Positions 52,899 to 61,707 of a DNA stretch of 64,000 bases are shown piece by piece; position 1 is the first letter of the stretch, and every line of letters starts with the position of its first letter. Made by a program: the position numbers and the translations under genes. Origin of the DNA: Halobaculum limi (GTDB lineage Archaea > Halobacteriota > Halobacteria > Halobacteriales > Haloferacaceae); contig NZ_CP120468.1 in assembly GCF_029490015.1 (NCBI RefSeq), positions 1,736,001 to 1,800,000 on the forward strand, in the 5' to 3' direction. The notes below the pieces were generated by a model. That model worked only from the letters and a program-made list of their open reading frames with translations, had not been told where the DNA came from and did no database searches.

Positions 52899-53751
52899 CG
52901 TCGGCACCTCCCTCATCGTCGTCGGCACGGGCACGGATAGTCCGCATCCGTTCCTCCAACTCCGCCTCCAGTTCGGGCCGGTAGTCGCCGGAGTAGTGGT
53001 CGATGCGCGCGGCGATAGTCAGTTTCCCGGCCAGCGCACGCGAGGCAGACCCGCGGTCTTCGGGCCGGGTGCCGCGGACGTACTCGTGGGTGTAGATGAC
53101 GCCGTGTTTCGGCGAGGAGCCGTGGCCGCGCAGGTGCGCGAACAGGGCGTCCTCCGCGCCCAGCACCTGCAGGGTGCCGGAGGGCTTCTTCGCGAGCGTC
53201 TCGAGGCCACCCGCAAGCGAGATGAGTCGCGCCGCCAGCACCGGCCCCGCGAGCGCCGAGAGGTTGGGTGCGACCACGGGTGCGCGCGACTCGATGAACG
53301 CCTCCAACTCGTCGGACTCGTCGTCGAGGTCGACGACTCGTCGGGCCAGTGAGACGACTCGCTCCTCGGCCGGTCCCTCGGGGTCGCGGGCCGCGACAGC
53401 GCGACAGCCCTCGACGCCGGTTCCGGCGTCGGGGAACAGCGTCCCCGCCCACTCGGAGGCGCGTTCGGCGAGTTCGTTCGCGACGCGGTCGGCGTCGTCC
53501 ATCGCGCGGACCGCGTGCAGCAGTTGCCTGTCGTCCGCGCGTTCGCGTTCGTCGACGGCCGCGCGGGCGGCCTCGACGGTCGCCTCGCGCAGTCGCTCGT
53601 AGTAGTCGTCTTCGTCGGCCGCGAACCCGGCCTCGACGGCCTGCGCGGGCCAGTCGGCGGGCGCGTCGGCCGACCCTTCGCGGATGCGGTCGACCGGCGA
53701 CTCGTCGTCGCCGGCGAACCACGCCGTCGACTCGGCGTCGTCTGTGGTCAT
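52891..53751 (-). CDS. nop5: NOP5/NOP56-type box C/D RNP core protein
   Basis: 286 residues from ATG 53751 with GAGGTG just before it. N-terminal domain binds fibrillarin (residues 1-80), then a coiled coil, and the Nop domain (VVAPNLSALAGPVLAARLISLAGGLETLAKKPSGTLQVLGAEDALFAHLRG) that binds L7Ae and the guide RNA. The C-terminus is acidic rather than the Lys-rich tail of eukaryotes. Operon with flpA, a standard archaeal pair. Confidence 0.95.
   Translation of the reverse strand: MTTDDAESTAWFAGDDESPVDRIREGSADAPADWPAQAVEAGFAADEDDYYERLREATVEAARAAVDERERADDRQLLHAVRAMDDADRVANELAERASEWAGTLFPDAGTGVEGCRAVAARDPEGPAEERVVSLARRVVDLDDESDELEAFIESRAPVVAPNLSALAGPVLAARLISLAGGLETLAKKPSGTLQVLGAEDALFAHLRGHGSSPKHGVIYTHEYVRGTRPEDRGSASRALAGKLTIAARIDHYSGDYRPELEAELEERMRTIRARADDDEGGADDA
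52905..52912 (-). promoter_or_regulatory. Shine-Dalgarno site of flpA inside nop5
   Basis: GGGAGGTG on the minus strand, 6 bases before ATG 52898. An alternative ATG at 52916 has no such site, so this decides the flpA start. Confidence 0.7.
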
Positions 53752-53838
53752 ACCACCTCGTTCCGGGCCACCGTTGATGAGCGTTCTCACCGCTGGTCGT
53801 CGAAGTACCCCTCCAATCGCGCCGATATCGTCGTCCCT

Positions 53839-55065
53839 ATGACCACCCCGCCTGTCCGCCCGTCTATGCAAGAGCAGGTACTCGACGAGGAAGCGCCGTC
53901 CGTGGGCGAACTCACGCCGCCGCCGCGGACGCTGATGGGGCCGGGACCGAGTGACGTTCACCCGCGCGTGCTTCGCGCGATGAGCACCCCCCTCGTGGGC
54001 CACCTCGACCCCTCGTTCATCGAGATTATGGACGAGACGCAAGACCTCCTACGGTACACGTTCCGTACCGACAACCAGTGGACCATCCCCGTGTCGGGAA
54101 CCGGGTCGGCGTCGATGGAGGCGGCCATCGGCAACCTCGTCGAACCGGGCGACACGATGCTCGTCCCGACGAACGGCTACTTCGGCGGGCGGATGGCCGA
54201 GATGGCGCGCCGCGCGGGCGGCGACGTCGTCACAGTCGACGCTCCGTGGGGCGAACCGCTCGACCCAGTCGACGTGCAGGCGGCGTTCGACGAGCACCAG
54301 CCAGACGTGTTCGGGTTCGTCCACGCCGAGACGTCGACCGGCGTTCGCCAACCGAACGTCTCGGAACTGACCGACATCGCCCACGCGCACGACGCGTACG
54401 TCATCGCCGACTGTGTCACCTCGCTCGGCGGCGTCCCGCTGAAGGTCGACGAGTGGGGTGTCGATGCCGCCTACTCCGGACCGCAGAAGTGTCTCTCGTG
54501 TCCGCCGGGTGCGTCGCCGCTCACGCTCAACGACCGCGCGATGGACAAGGTGCTCTCTCGCGAGCAACCCGCGCGCTCGTGGTATCTCGACCTCTCGCTG
54601 CTGGAGGGATACTGGGGCGAGGAACGCGCCTACCACCACACCGCACCGATCACGAACGTCTACGCGCTTCGAGAGGCGCTCCGACTCGTCGCCGAGGAAG
54701 GCATCGAGGCACGCTGGCAGCGCCACCGCGAGACAGCAGGTGCGTTGAAGGCGGGCGTCGAGGCGATGGGGCTGGAACTCAACCCCGAGGACGACTACTG
54801 GCTGCCGAGCCTCAACGCCGTGCGCGTCCCCGCGGGCGTCGACGACGGCGCGGTCATCTCGGATCTGCTCGACGGCTACGACCTCGAAATCGCGTCCGGC
54901 CTGGGCGACCTCGAGGGCGACATCTTCCGGATCGGCTGCATGGGTCACTCTGCACGCCCCGCGAACGTCTCGTTGCTCGTCTCCGCGCTGGGCGAGACGC
55001 TTCGCGACCACGGTGCCGACGTCGACGTCGGCGCTGGCGTCGAGACGACCGCCTCGCGACTGTAA
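53839..55065 (+). CDS. Aminotransferase class V (alanine-glyoxylate/serine-pyruvate type)
   Basis: 408 residues. RTLMGPGPSDVHPRVL, SGTGSASMEAAIGNLVEPGD, VADCVTSLGGVPLKVDEWGVD-like text, and YSGPQKCLSCPPGASPL with the PLP lysine near residue 216. The C-terminal RIGCMGHSARPANV carries the substrate-binding Arg. Likely transaminates alanine, serine or a related amino acid to glyoxylate or pyruvate. A second ATG nine codons downstream (53866) is possible. Divergent from nop5. Confidence 0.9.
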   Translation: MTTPPVRPSMQEQVLDEEAPSVGELTPPPRTLMGPGPSDVHPRVLRAMSTPLVGHLDPSFIEIMDETQDLLRYTFRTDNQWTIPVSGTGSASMEAAIGNLVEPGDTMLVPTNGYFGGRMAEMARRAGGDVVTVDAPWGEPLDPVDVQAAFDEHQPDVFGFVHAETSTGVRQPNVSELTDIAHAHDAYVIADCVTSLGGVPLKVDEWGVDAAYSGPQKCLSCPPGASPLTLNDRAMDKVLSREQPARSWYLDLSLLEGYWGEERAYHHTAPITNVYALREALRLVAEEGIEARWQRHRETAGALKAGVEAMGLELNPEDDYWLPSLNAVRVPAGVDDGAVISDLLDGYDLEIASGLGDLEGDIFRIGCMGHSARPANVSLLVSALGETLRDHGADVDVGAGVETTASRL

Positions 55066-55134
55066 GCGTCAGACAGGGGTGCTCACTCCCGGCCACCAAA
55101 CCGAAGTGGGCGGCGGGACCACGTCGCCGTTGCT

Positions 55135-55362
55135 ATGGACGAGGTACTCGAAGCGGCGGAAGTGGTCGCCGATTCGGAACTGGAGGGGGCCGTCATCTGG
55201 CTGTTACGGGTGATCGGTATCCTGGTGCTCCTCGCGGGGGCCGGGTTGTGGCTGTTCACTGAAGCCACCCTGCTGTGGCTCCCGGCGATAGCAATGGTCG
55301 TCGGACTGCTCCTCATCACGATTCCGAGCATCCTCCTCCAACTGCTGGAACTGTTCGCCTGA
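55135..55362 (+). CDS. Small hypothetical membrane protein
   Basis: 75 residues with two helices (IWLLRVIGILVLLAGAGLWLF and TLLWLPAIAMVVGLLLITIP) after a short acidic N-terminus. No function recognised. A T-run at 55392-55397 follows. Confidence 0.65.
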   Translation: MDEVLEAAEVVADSELEGAVIWLLRVIGILVLLAGAGLWLFTEATLLWLPAIAMVVGLLLITIPSILLQLLELFA

Positions 55363-55391
55363 CGCGACGGGTATCGGCGACCTGCCTACTG

Positions 55392-55397
55392 TTTTTT
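55392..55397 (+). terminator. T-run after the small membrane protein gene
   Basis: Six T bases 30 bases after the stop codon; U-runs end archaeal transcription. No stem is needed. Weak evidence because only six bases long. Confidence 0.4.
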
Positions 55398-55423
55398 CAC
55401 ATCGGCGAACCAACAGTACAGGC

Positions 55424-55930
55424 GTGTACGAAGACATTCTACTGGCGACGAACGGCGGTGTCGCGTCGATGCGAGCGACCGAACACGCGCTGGAACTGGC
55501 GGCCGACCGCGCCCAGTTGCTCGACGACCTCGACGTGGCGGTGGCGCGGGAAGCGACGGTGCACGCCCTGTTCGTCGTCGACGAGGCTGCGATCACGACC
55601 TACTCGGGCGACGAGTACGTCGACGGCCACGAGGGACCGGAGTACGGCTTCGAGGACCTGGGGGAAGAGACGCTCGAAGCCGTGCGCGAGCGAGGCGACG
55701 CACAGGGCGTCTCGGTCGAGACGCACCTCCGCCACGGCATCCCCGAGGAGACGATTCTGGATGTCGCCGACGAGATAGACGCCGACCTCATCATCGCGGG
55801 GAGTCAGCGACGCCCCGACGAGTACCGGATGCTCGTGGGGAGCGTGACCGAACGCGTCGTCCGCGCGAGCGACCGTCCGGTGCTGGTGGTGAAGACGCCG
55901 GTCGACGAACGCGGCGAACCGATCGAGTGA
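55424..55930 (+). CDS. Universal stress protein (UspA family)
   Basis: 168 residues, GTG start. A Usp domain: YEDILLATNGGVASMRATEH, ADLIIAGSQRRPDEYRMLVGSVTERVVRASDRPVLVVK with the G-x2-x9-G-S-type ATP-binding pattern. Slightly longer than the 27212-27658 copy because of an acidic insertion (AITTYSGDEYVDGHEGPEYG). Converges with the MFS gene. Confidence 0.88.
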   Translation: MYEDILLATNGGVASMRATEHALELAADRAQLLDDLDVAVAREATVHALFVVDEAAITTYSGDEYVDGHEGPEYGFEDLGEETLEAVRERGDAQGVSVETHLRHGIPEETILDVADEIDADLIIAGSQRRPDEYRMLVGSVTERVVRASDRPVLVVKTPVDERGEPIE

Positions 55931-55960
55931 TCCGTCCGGCGACCGCGACGCGATCCGCCG

Positions 55961-57217
55961 CTACCACTCGGTGAGCGCGCCCGCGCCGTGGTAGTGGCGC
56001 AACACGCCGAGGAAGGTGAGCGCCCCGAGGACGGCGAACGCGCCGCCGACGAAGAACACCCACTCCATCCCGACGTTGCCCATCAGCCACCCGGCCGCGA
56101 CAGGAGCGATGACCGACCCGGGCCGCCACACGAGTTCGCGAATGCCGAAACTGGAGGCGACGCCGTCGCCGTCGCTGCCCTCGTCGGCGAACAGCGCCAT
56201 ACTCGCTGGTTCGCGGAAACTGTCGGCGATTCCGAGCCCCGCGTTGAGTAAGAGAAGCGGGACGAACGCCGCCGACACCGCACCGAGCAGTGGGAGCGTC
56301 TCGGGGAGCCCGAGCGCTCCGCCGACCATCGGCGTGAAGGGGACGAGGACGGCGACGAGTCCGTACGCGCCGCCGCCGACGAACACGAACAGCGAGCGTC
56401 CGCGAGCGTCCGAGAGTCTGCCTGTGAACGGTTGGAGCAACATATTCGTGAATTTCTCGGAGACGGTGATGACGGAGACGGCGAACGCCGGCATCGCGAG
56501 GCCGCCGCTGGCGGCCGCGTAGCCCGCGAACACAGGGATCCAGTTACGAACCATCATCACAGCGACGGAGTACTGCGCCCGGAAGGAGGTGAGCGTGAGG
56601 ATACGGCGGTTCAGCGCGAGGTCGGTGAACGGGAAGCCCTTCACGGTCGTCTCGTCGGCCGACAGCAGAAGCGCGGTACCGAGGAAGGTGATCACGTAGA
56701 GGCCGGTGATGAGGAGAAACAGTTCACGCGACCCGCCGAAGTAGTCGTAGAGGAAGCCCGCCGAGAGACCGCCGATGATCGACGCTGCGAACGACGCAGC
56801 GTTGGCCTTCCCGATGTGGTTGGCACGGCTCTGTTTGGTCGCGAGTTCGCCGACGAGGCCGAGCGTCATCAGGCCCATCCCGGTGAAGACGATGCCCTGC
56901 ATCCCCCGCACCGCCAGCAAGCCGGCGTTGTCTGAGACGACGCTGAACGCGCCGTACGTCGCGATACCGACCGCGAGCGTCCCGAGGAGAACGAGGCGTT
57001 TGTCGTAGCGATCGCCCGCCCACGCCAGGGGGACGACGGCGGCGGTCTGTGCGAGCGTGTACGCCGTGTACAACAGGCCGAACGCGACGCCGTCGATACC
57101 CAGATCCGTGGCGATCTTCGGGAGGACGATGATCAGGGCGATACTCCCGAACCCGCCCGCGAACCGCGAGAGATACAGCGTCCAAAATTGGAGACGCGAT
57201 GCAGAGGAGTCGGTCAC
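55961..57217 (-). CDS. MFS transporter
   Basis: 418 residues with 12 helices. The GTG at 57217 starts at TDSSASRLQFWTLYLSRFAGGFG, the usual beginning; an ATG at 57256 would add 13 residues. The cytoplasmic loop 2-3 motif is GDRYDKRLVLLG (G-D-R-x-x-[RK]R form) and the loop 8-9 motif LSDARGRSLFVFVGG. Resembles the multidrug/sugar efflux set of MFS. Substrate unknown. Divergent from the thioesterase gene. Confidence 0.9.
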   Translation of the reverse strand: MTDSSASRLQFWTLYLSRFAGGFGSIALIIVLPKIATDLGIDGVAFGLLYTAYTLAQTAAVVPLAWAGDRYDKRLVLLGTLAVGIATYGAFSVVSDNAGLLAVRGMQGIVFTGMGLMTLGLVGELATKQSRANHIGKANAASFAASIIGGLSAGFLYDYFGGSRELFLLITGLYVITFLGTALLLSADETTVKGFPFTDLALNRRILTLTSFRAQYSVAVMMVRNWIPVFAGYAAASGGLAMPAFAVSVITVSEKFTNMLLQPFTGRLSDARGRSLFVFVGGGAYGLVAVLVPFTPMVGGALGLPETLPLLGAVSAAFVPLLLLNAGLGIADSFREPASMALFADEGSDGDGVASSFGIRELVWRPGSVIAPVAAGWLMGNVGMEWVFFVGGAFAVLGALTFLGVLRHYHGAGALTEW

Positions 57218-57336
57218 ACGTCCGGCTTCGAGGGGTCCGTCAAATGCCCGTCGCATCGCGTCGCGCACCGCGGCCGTGTGCGTCGCCAGCGCCGAGTGAC
57301 CACCGTGACTTTGTGTCCGCCCGGTGTCGTCTCGGT

Positions 57337-57780
57337 ATGGTAACTGTCCTCGACACCTACATCGAGAACCGCGAGCGTGTCCAGCCGGACGACACTAACA
57401 ACTACGACACCGCCCACGGGGGCAACGTCGCCAAGTGGATGGACGAGGTGGGTGCGATGTCGGCGATGCGACTCGCCGGCAACCCCTGCGTCACCGCGAG
57501 CATCGACCGCCTCGACTTCGAGCGGCCGGTCCCACGCGGTGACACCTGCGTGATCGAATCGTGGGTGTACGCGACGGGTCGGACCTCGGTTCGCGTCCGT
57601 CTCCGTGCGTTCCGCGAGACGCCCGAGACCGGCGAGCGAGAGCAGACGACGGAGGCGACGTTCGTGTTCGTCGCACTCGATGAAGACCGCTCGCCGACGC
57701 CGGTCCCCGACGTGGAGGTGGAGACGGAGCGTGGCGAGCGACTGCGTGCGGCGGGACTGGACGCGGAGCCAGAGTCGTAG
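57337..57780 (+). CDS. Acyl-CoA thioesterase (hotdog fold)
   Basis: 147 residues. YIENRERVQPDDTNNYDTAHGGNVAKWMDEVGAMSAM holds the HGG and catalytic Asp pattern of YciA/BFIT-type thioesterases, followed by VTASIDRLDFERPVPRGD and VYATGRTSVRVRLRAF. Hydrolyses acyl-CoA thioesters, acting in the cytoplasm, probably as an oligomer. Confidence 0.92.
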   Translation: MVTVLDTYIENRERVQPDDTNNYDTAHGGNVAKWMDEVGAMSAMRLAGNPCVTASIDRLDFERPVPRGDTCVIESWVYATGRTSVRVRLRAFRETPETGEREQTTEATFVFVALDEDRSPTPVPDVEVETERGERLRAAGLDAEPES

Positions 57781-57827
57781 TCGCCAGTACAGTCACCGCG
57801 TCCGGGTGAAGTGTCGACGGCGGCAGG

Positions 57828-57836
57828 CTTATGATT
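57828..57836 (+). promoter_or_regulatory. TATA-like box of the 57857 gene
   Basis: CTTATGATT lies 21-29 bases before GTG 57857 and supports that start for a leaderless transcript. Confidence 0.45.
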
Positions 57837-57856
57837 CTGAGGTCAAAGTGAGGGTA

Positions 57857-58231
57857 GTGACAGAGCCACGCCCGCCGCAGGTGCTCCCCGAAGAAGTCGT
57901 CTGCGCTTCGACGCACGGAGAGTACACGCTCGTCGTCGCGGGGCCACCGTCGGCACTCGGTGAGGAGTCCTCGGGCGTCGGCGACGCCATCGTCGGCGAC
58001 GGCGGGTGCTGTTCGACGTTCTTCCGCGGGTTCGTCGAGACAGACCTCGACGTGTGTCCGGAGTCGAGCGACCTGCGATTCGAACACGAGGTGTGGGGAC
58101 CTCGCGACGGGTGGCTCTCGTTTACCACCGAGCAGACGTTCCTCGGTGGGCCGGACGACCCCGAAGACGTGATGGGGACGGTGCGGGCGCTCTCGACCAG
58201 AGTGCGGGCGTTGGAAGCGGCACGGCGGTAG
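57857..58231 (+). CDS. Conserved haloarchaeal hypothetical protein
   Basis: 124 residues from GTG 57857, chosen from the TATA spacing. Alpha/beta pattern: QVLPEEVVCASTHGEYTLVVAG, CCSTFFRGFVETDL, VWGPRDGWLSFTTEQTFLGG. A Cys-Cys pair (GDGGCCSTFF) stands out. No family recognised. Confidence 0.65.
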   Translation: MTEPRPPQVLPEEVVCASTHGEYTLVVAGPPSALGEESSGVGDAIVGDGGCCSTFFRGFVETDLDVCPESSDLRFEHEVWGPRDGWLSFTTEQTFLGGPDDPEDVMGTVRALSTRVRALEAARR

Positions 58232-58323
58232 GGTGGTAGAGCGGTAGGACGGTTCACTCTGCCACCGAGAAGCCGACCACGCCATCCCCGAGGCTCGTCC
58301 GTTCGAGACAACCGGGAGTCCAT

Positions 58324-60567
58324 TCACACGGCGATTTTGGCTCTGCGAAGCAGTTGCGCGTTAACGGCGACGATAACCGTGCTCAGCGACATCAGCACCG
58401 CGCCGACAGCGGGTGAGAGTACGAAGCCCACCGGCGCGAGCAGGCCCGCTGCGAGCGGGAGCGCGAACACGTTGTAGCCGGCGGCCCAGACGAGATTCTC
58501 CCGCATCTTCCGGTAACTGGCGCGACTCAACCGGAGGAGGCTCACCACGTCGCGAGGGTCGTTGTCGACGAGGACCACGTCCGCCGACTCGACGGCGACG
58601 TCAGTCCCGGAGCCGATGGCGATGCCGACGTCCGCACGGGTCAACGCGGGGGCGTCGTTGACGCCGTCGCCGACCATCGCGACCGACCTCCCGCCCGCCT
58701 GCAACTCGGCAATCTTCTCGTCTTTGTCACCCGGCAAGACCTCGGCGAAGTACGTGTCGATGCCGAGTTCGGCCGCGACGGCGCTGGCGACGTCTGCAGA
58801 GTCACCGGTCAGCATCGCCACCTCGACGCCCATCGCGTGGAGCGCGTCGACCGCCTCGCGGCTCTCCTCGCGGACCACGTCGGCGAGGGCGACCGCTCCG
58901 ACGGTCGCTTGGCCGGAGACGAGATACACCACGCCCTGTCCGCGAGACCCTGCCGTCTCGGCGAAGGCCGCGAGGGGAGCGTCGGCTTCGATCCCGAGGT
59001 GACGGAGGAGGTTCGGCCCGCCGACGTAGACAGTCGCGCCCTCCGCTTCGGACGATTCGTCGGGAATCGGAACCGCGTCGACGTCGACGGTGGCACGCAC
59101 TCCACGACCCTCGAGCGCTTCGAACTCCCGTGCGGTATGGACAGCGAGGCCCCGCGACTGCGCCTCCGCGCGGATGGCTTCCGCGATCATATGCTCGGAG
59201 TCGCTCTCGACGGCCGCCATCGTCGCGAGGACGTCGGCGTCGGTCCACCCGTCCGTCGTCGCGACGTCGACGACGCCCTGTTCCCCCTTCGTCAAGGTCC
59301 CCGTCTTGTCGAAGACGACCGTGTCGAGCGTCCGCGCCTCCTCCATCGCGATCCGGTCGCGGATGAGGATGCCGTTGCGTGCCGCCAGCGACGTGTTGAT
59401 CGCGACGACGAGCGGGACGGCCAGTCCAAGCGCGTGTGGACACGCGATGACCAACACCGTGACGACTCGCTCGACGACCGCGAAGCCGAACCCCTCGGCG
59501 AGCGTCCACGCGACGGCCGTGACCGCCGCAACGCCGAGCGCCGCGTAGAAGAGCCAGCCTGCGGCCCGGTCGGCCAGGAGTTGCGTCCGGGACTTGCTTC
59601 GCTGTGCGTCCTCGACGAGTCGCACGATCCCGGAGAGCGTCGTCTCCTCACCCGTCGCAGTCACGCGGACTCGGAGGCTCCCGCTCCGGTTCGTCGTCCC
59701 ACCGATCACCTCGGCTCCGGGCGACTTCTCGACCGGCTTCGACTCGCCGGTGATCAGCGCCTCGTTGACGGCCGACGTTCCCTCCTCGACGACGCCGTCG
59801 GCTGGGACGTTCGCTCCCGGTCGGACGAGCACGACGTCACCGGCCGAGAGGTCGGCGACGGCGACCTCCTCAGTCTCGCCTGATTCACCGACCCGCTCGG
59901 CGGTGTCGGGCATAAGGGCGGCGAGTTCGTCGAGTGCCCCCGACGCGCGGCGGACGCTGCGCATCTCGATCCAGTGGCCGAGCAGGAAGATGACGATGAG
60001 CGTGACGAGTTCCCAGAAAAACGGCTCACCCACCCCGAAGACGACGGCCGCGACGCTGTAGCCGAACGCGACGACGATAGCCAACGAGATGAGCAGCATC
60101 ATCCCCGGCTCGTGGTTTCGGGCCTCGACGGCTCCCATCCGAAGGAACGGCACGCCGCCGTACGCGAACACGACGATGCCGAAGACGGGCGCGACGAACT
60201 CGCTTCCGGGGAAGGCGACCGCCGAGAAACCGAGCCACTCCTGCAACGTGGTACTGTAGTAGAGGACGGGAAGCGCGAGCGGGAGACAAACGAGGAACCG
60301 GCGTTTGAACATCGCCTCGTGTCCCGAGTGGTCGACCATCGCGCCGTGGTCCCCGCCGTGGTCGTGACCCTGGGCGTGATCGTGGTCCGTGCCGTGGTTA
60401 CCACCCGAATCGTCGTTGGCTGTCGTGTCGGCGGCGCTCGTCTCACGCGCTATATCAGACTCGTAGCAGGTGCAGACACGGCATCCTGGACAAGTTCGGT
60501 CGGTCGGCACGTCGTGCGTCGGCGCCTCGTCGGTCGCGTGACGATGCGAGCCGTGGTCGTCGTTCAC
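58324..60567 (-). CDS. Copper-type P-type ATPase (CopB-like, P1B-3)
   Basis: 747 residues. The membrane motif CPH ([15 protein letters not shown]) in helix 6 marks the CopB branch; phosphorylation site [11 protein letters not shown], hinge [15 protein letters not shown]-type HP-like [13 protein letters not shown]. The N-terminal 80 residues are His- and Cys-rich ([26 protein letters not shown]), a metal-binding tail. Exports copper or silver at ATP cost. The SHOCT protein gene ends 4 bases upstream of its start. Confidence 0.92.
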   Translation of the reverse strand: MNDDHGSHRHATDEAPTHDVPTDRTCPGCRVCTCYESDIARETSAADTTANDDSGGNHGTDHDHAQGHDHGGDHGAMVDHSGHEAMFKRRFLVCLPLALPVLYYSTTLQEWLGFSAVAFPGSEFVAPVFGIVVFAYGGVPFLRMGAVEARNHEPGMMLLISLAIVVAFGYSVAAVVFGVGEPFFWELVTLIVIFLLGHWIEMRSVRRASGALDELAALMPDTAERVGESGETEEVAVADLSAGDVVLVRPGANVPADGVVEEGTSAVNEALITGESKPVEKSPGAEVIGGTTNRSGSLRVRVTATGEETTLSGIVRLVEDAQRSKSRTQLLADRAAGWLFYAALGVAAVTAVAWTLAEGFGFAVVERVVTVLVIACPHALGLAVPLVVAINTSLAARNGILIRDRIAMEEARTLDTVVFDKTGTLTKGEQGVVDVATTDGWTDADVLATMAAVESDSEHMIAEAIRAEAQSRGLAVHTAREFEALEGRGVRATVDVDAVPIPDESSEAEGATVYVGGPNLLRHLGIEADAPLAAFAETAGSRGQGVVYLVSGQATVGAVALADVVREESREAVDALHAMGVEVAMLTGDSADVASAVAAELGIDTYFAEVLPGDKDEKIAELQAGGRSVAMVGDGVNDAPALTRADVGIAIGSGTDVAVESADVVLVDNDPRDVVSLLRLSRASYRKMRENLVWAAGYNVFALPLAAGLLAPVGFVLSPAVGAVLMSLSTVIVAVNAQLLRRAKIAV

Positions 60568-60571
60568 GCGC

Positions 60572-60931
60572 TCACTCCGTCCGTTGGAGTCGCTCTCGGC
60601 GGCGGTCGAACTCCTCGTCCGAGAGGTCTCCGCGGGCGTACGCTCGCCGGAGTTCTTCGATCGCGGCGTCCCGTGCGTCCTCAGTACGCCGGAGGCTCCT
60701 GTAGACGACGTAGCCGCCGACGGCGACGAGCGCGAGCGGAACGAACCACAGGACCAGCCACAGCCACGACCCCGTGGTTCCCATCTGCCCCCACATTCCG
60801 GCGTCGCCCATGTGTCCCCACCCCCACAGCCCCATCATCGGCATCATCATCGTCATACTGAGCAGGGGGAGGAGGACGAGTGCGGCGAGGACGATCACGA
60901 GTGGTCGAACGAGTGTATCGGTCTGGGTCAT
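60572..60931 (-). CDS. SHOCT-domain membrane protein, Met-rich
   Basis: 119 residues from ATG 60931. Two helices surround a Met-, Trp- and His-rich stretch ([25 protein letters not shown], residues about 30-54). The C-terminus is the SHOCT motif ([22 protein letters not shown]). SHOCT modules pair proteins at membranes. Its close coupling to the CopB-like ATPase and the Met/His stretch suggest it delivers or senses copper, but that is an inference. Confidence 0.83.
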   Translation of the reverse strand: MTQTDTLVRPLVIVLAALVLLPLLSMTMMMPMMGLWGWGHMGDAGMWGQMGTTGSWLWLVLWFVPLALVAVGGYVVYRSLRRTEDARDAAIEELRRAYARGDLSDEEFDRRRERLQRTE

Positions 60932-61364
60932 GGTGGTGCTGAACGACTCCGTCGCCCGCGACGTCTGTCTCGGGGCCGGTTGTCGACAGAGAGATACGGT
61001 GGGCCAGCGTTTGTCACTTTCCCTTACAGTTTCAAACTCGTCACAGCGGTGGAGCAATCGCTGGACGGAGTCCAGCCCTCGACGATCTCACACCCGTCGC
61101 TGGCTCGCCAGGCCGGTCGTTCGGCTTGGATCGTTCTGTTGTCGGCCGAGTCTCCTTTGTATCGAAGGCGAATCCGGGCATCTACCCAAATCGTGTAAAG
61201 GGAAACAGAGGGATGTGGTTCCGGCAGTCGTCCCCGTATGCGGACGGCACTCATCCGGTTGCGACGCCACAGATATGCTGGCCAGTCGAGGCAACAGGCC
61301 GTAGAACGGTCGCAACGGATGGACAGCGGACGCGTCGCTCACCGTTGTTGTGCCACGAGAGATA
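60932..61364. other. Intergenic region between the SHOCT-copB operon and the tRNA-Lys area
   Basis: About 430 bases. The open frames are short and Arg/Pro-rich; none has ribosome-site or composition support, so I see no gene. A promoter for the minus-strand SHOCT operon must be here but no clear TATA box was found. Confidence 0.4.
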
Positions 61365-61386
61365 CGGGCTTGGAGGGAGTTGAACC
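61365..61386 (+). repeat. 22-bp copy of the tRNA-Lys 3' end (attachment-like)
   Basis: The 22 bases cgggcttggagggagttgaa plus cc match 61524-61545 exactly. That stretch is the T-loop-to-discriminator end of tRNA-Lys on the minus strand, the classic target of tyrosine integrases. The copies are 159 bases apart. No integrase is between them, so this looks like the leftover of an excised or decayed element. Confidence 0.65.
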
Positions 61387-61523
61387 ACGGTCGGACGTAC
61401 TCGCTCACTCCGTTCGCTGCGTGCGACCTCCCTGCTTCAACGCCCTCGGACGACCGGCAGTCGGCGCGGTTCCTCGAACGGTTCGCTTCGCTCGCCGTTC
61501 TCGGTACAGTGCGCCTCGAAAAG

Positions 61524-61597
61524 CGGGCTTGGAGGGAGTTGAACCCCCGACCGACGGATTAAGAGTCCGTCGCTCTCCCTGACTGAGCTACAAGCCC
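61524..61597 (-). tRNA. tRNA-Lys (anticodon CUU)
   Basis: Minus strand: acceptor GGGCUUG/CAAGCCC with discriminator G, D-arm GCUC/GAGC, anticodon stem GACGGA/UCCGUC around CUCUUAA (anticodon CUU), 5-base variable loop and T-arm with UUCAACU. 74 nt, class I. 3' CCA is not encoded. Confidence 0.96.
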
Positions 61598-61622
61598 TTG
61601 CGTTCCATACGAGCGGGGGTAC

Positions 61623-61630
61623 GCTAAAAT
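61623..61630 (-). promoter_or_regulatory. TATA-like box of tRNA-Lys
   Basis: ATTTTAGC on the minus strand lies 26-33 bases upstream of the tRNA 5' end (61597). Confidence 0.5.
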
Positions 61631-61674
61631 GCCTTCCGTTTTCGCCGACGGCGTGGGCGTGAACGAACATCACC

Positions 61675-61680
61675 GCTTAA
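61675..61680 (+). promoter_or_regulatory. TATA-like box of the RCK-DHH gene
   Basis: GCTTAA lies 28-33 bases before the ATG at 61708. Confidence 0.4.
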
Positions 61681-61707
61681 GTGGCGGCCCGCCGGACGTT
61701 CTCTCAT

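Noticed and set aside
61350-61562. 70-codon frame spanning both tRNA-Lys end copies
   Set aside because: Its repeated AWRELN text arises from the two tRNA-derived repeats, so it is not a protein gene.
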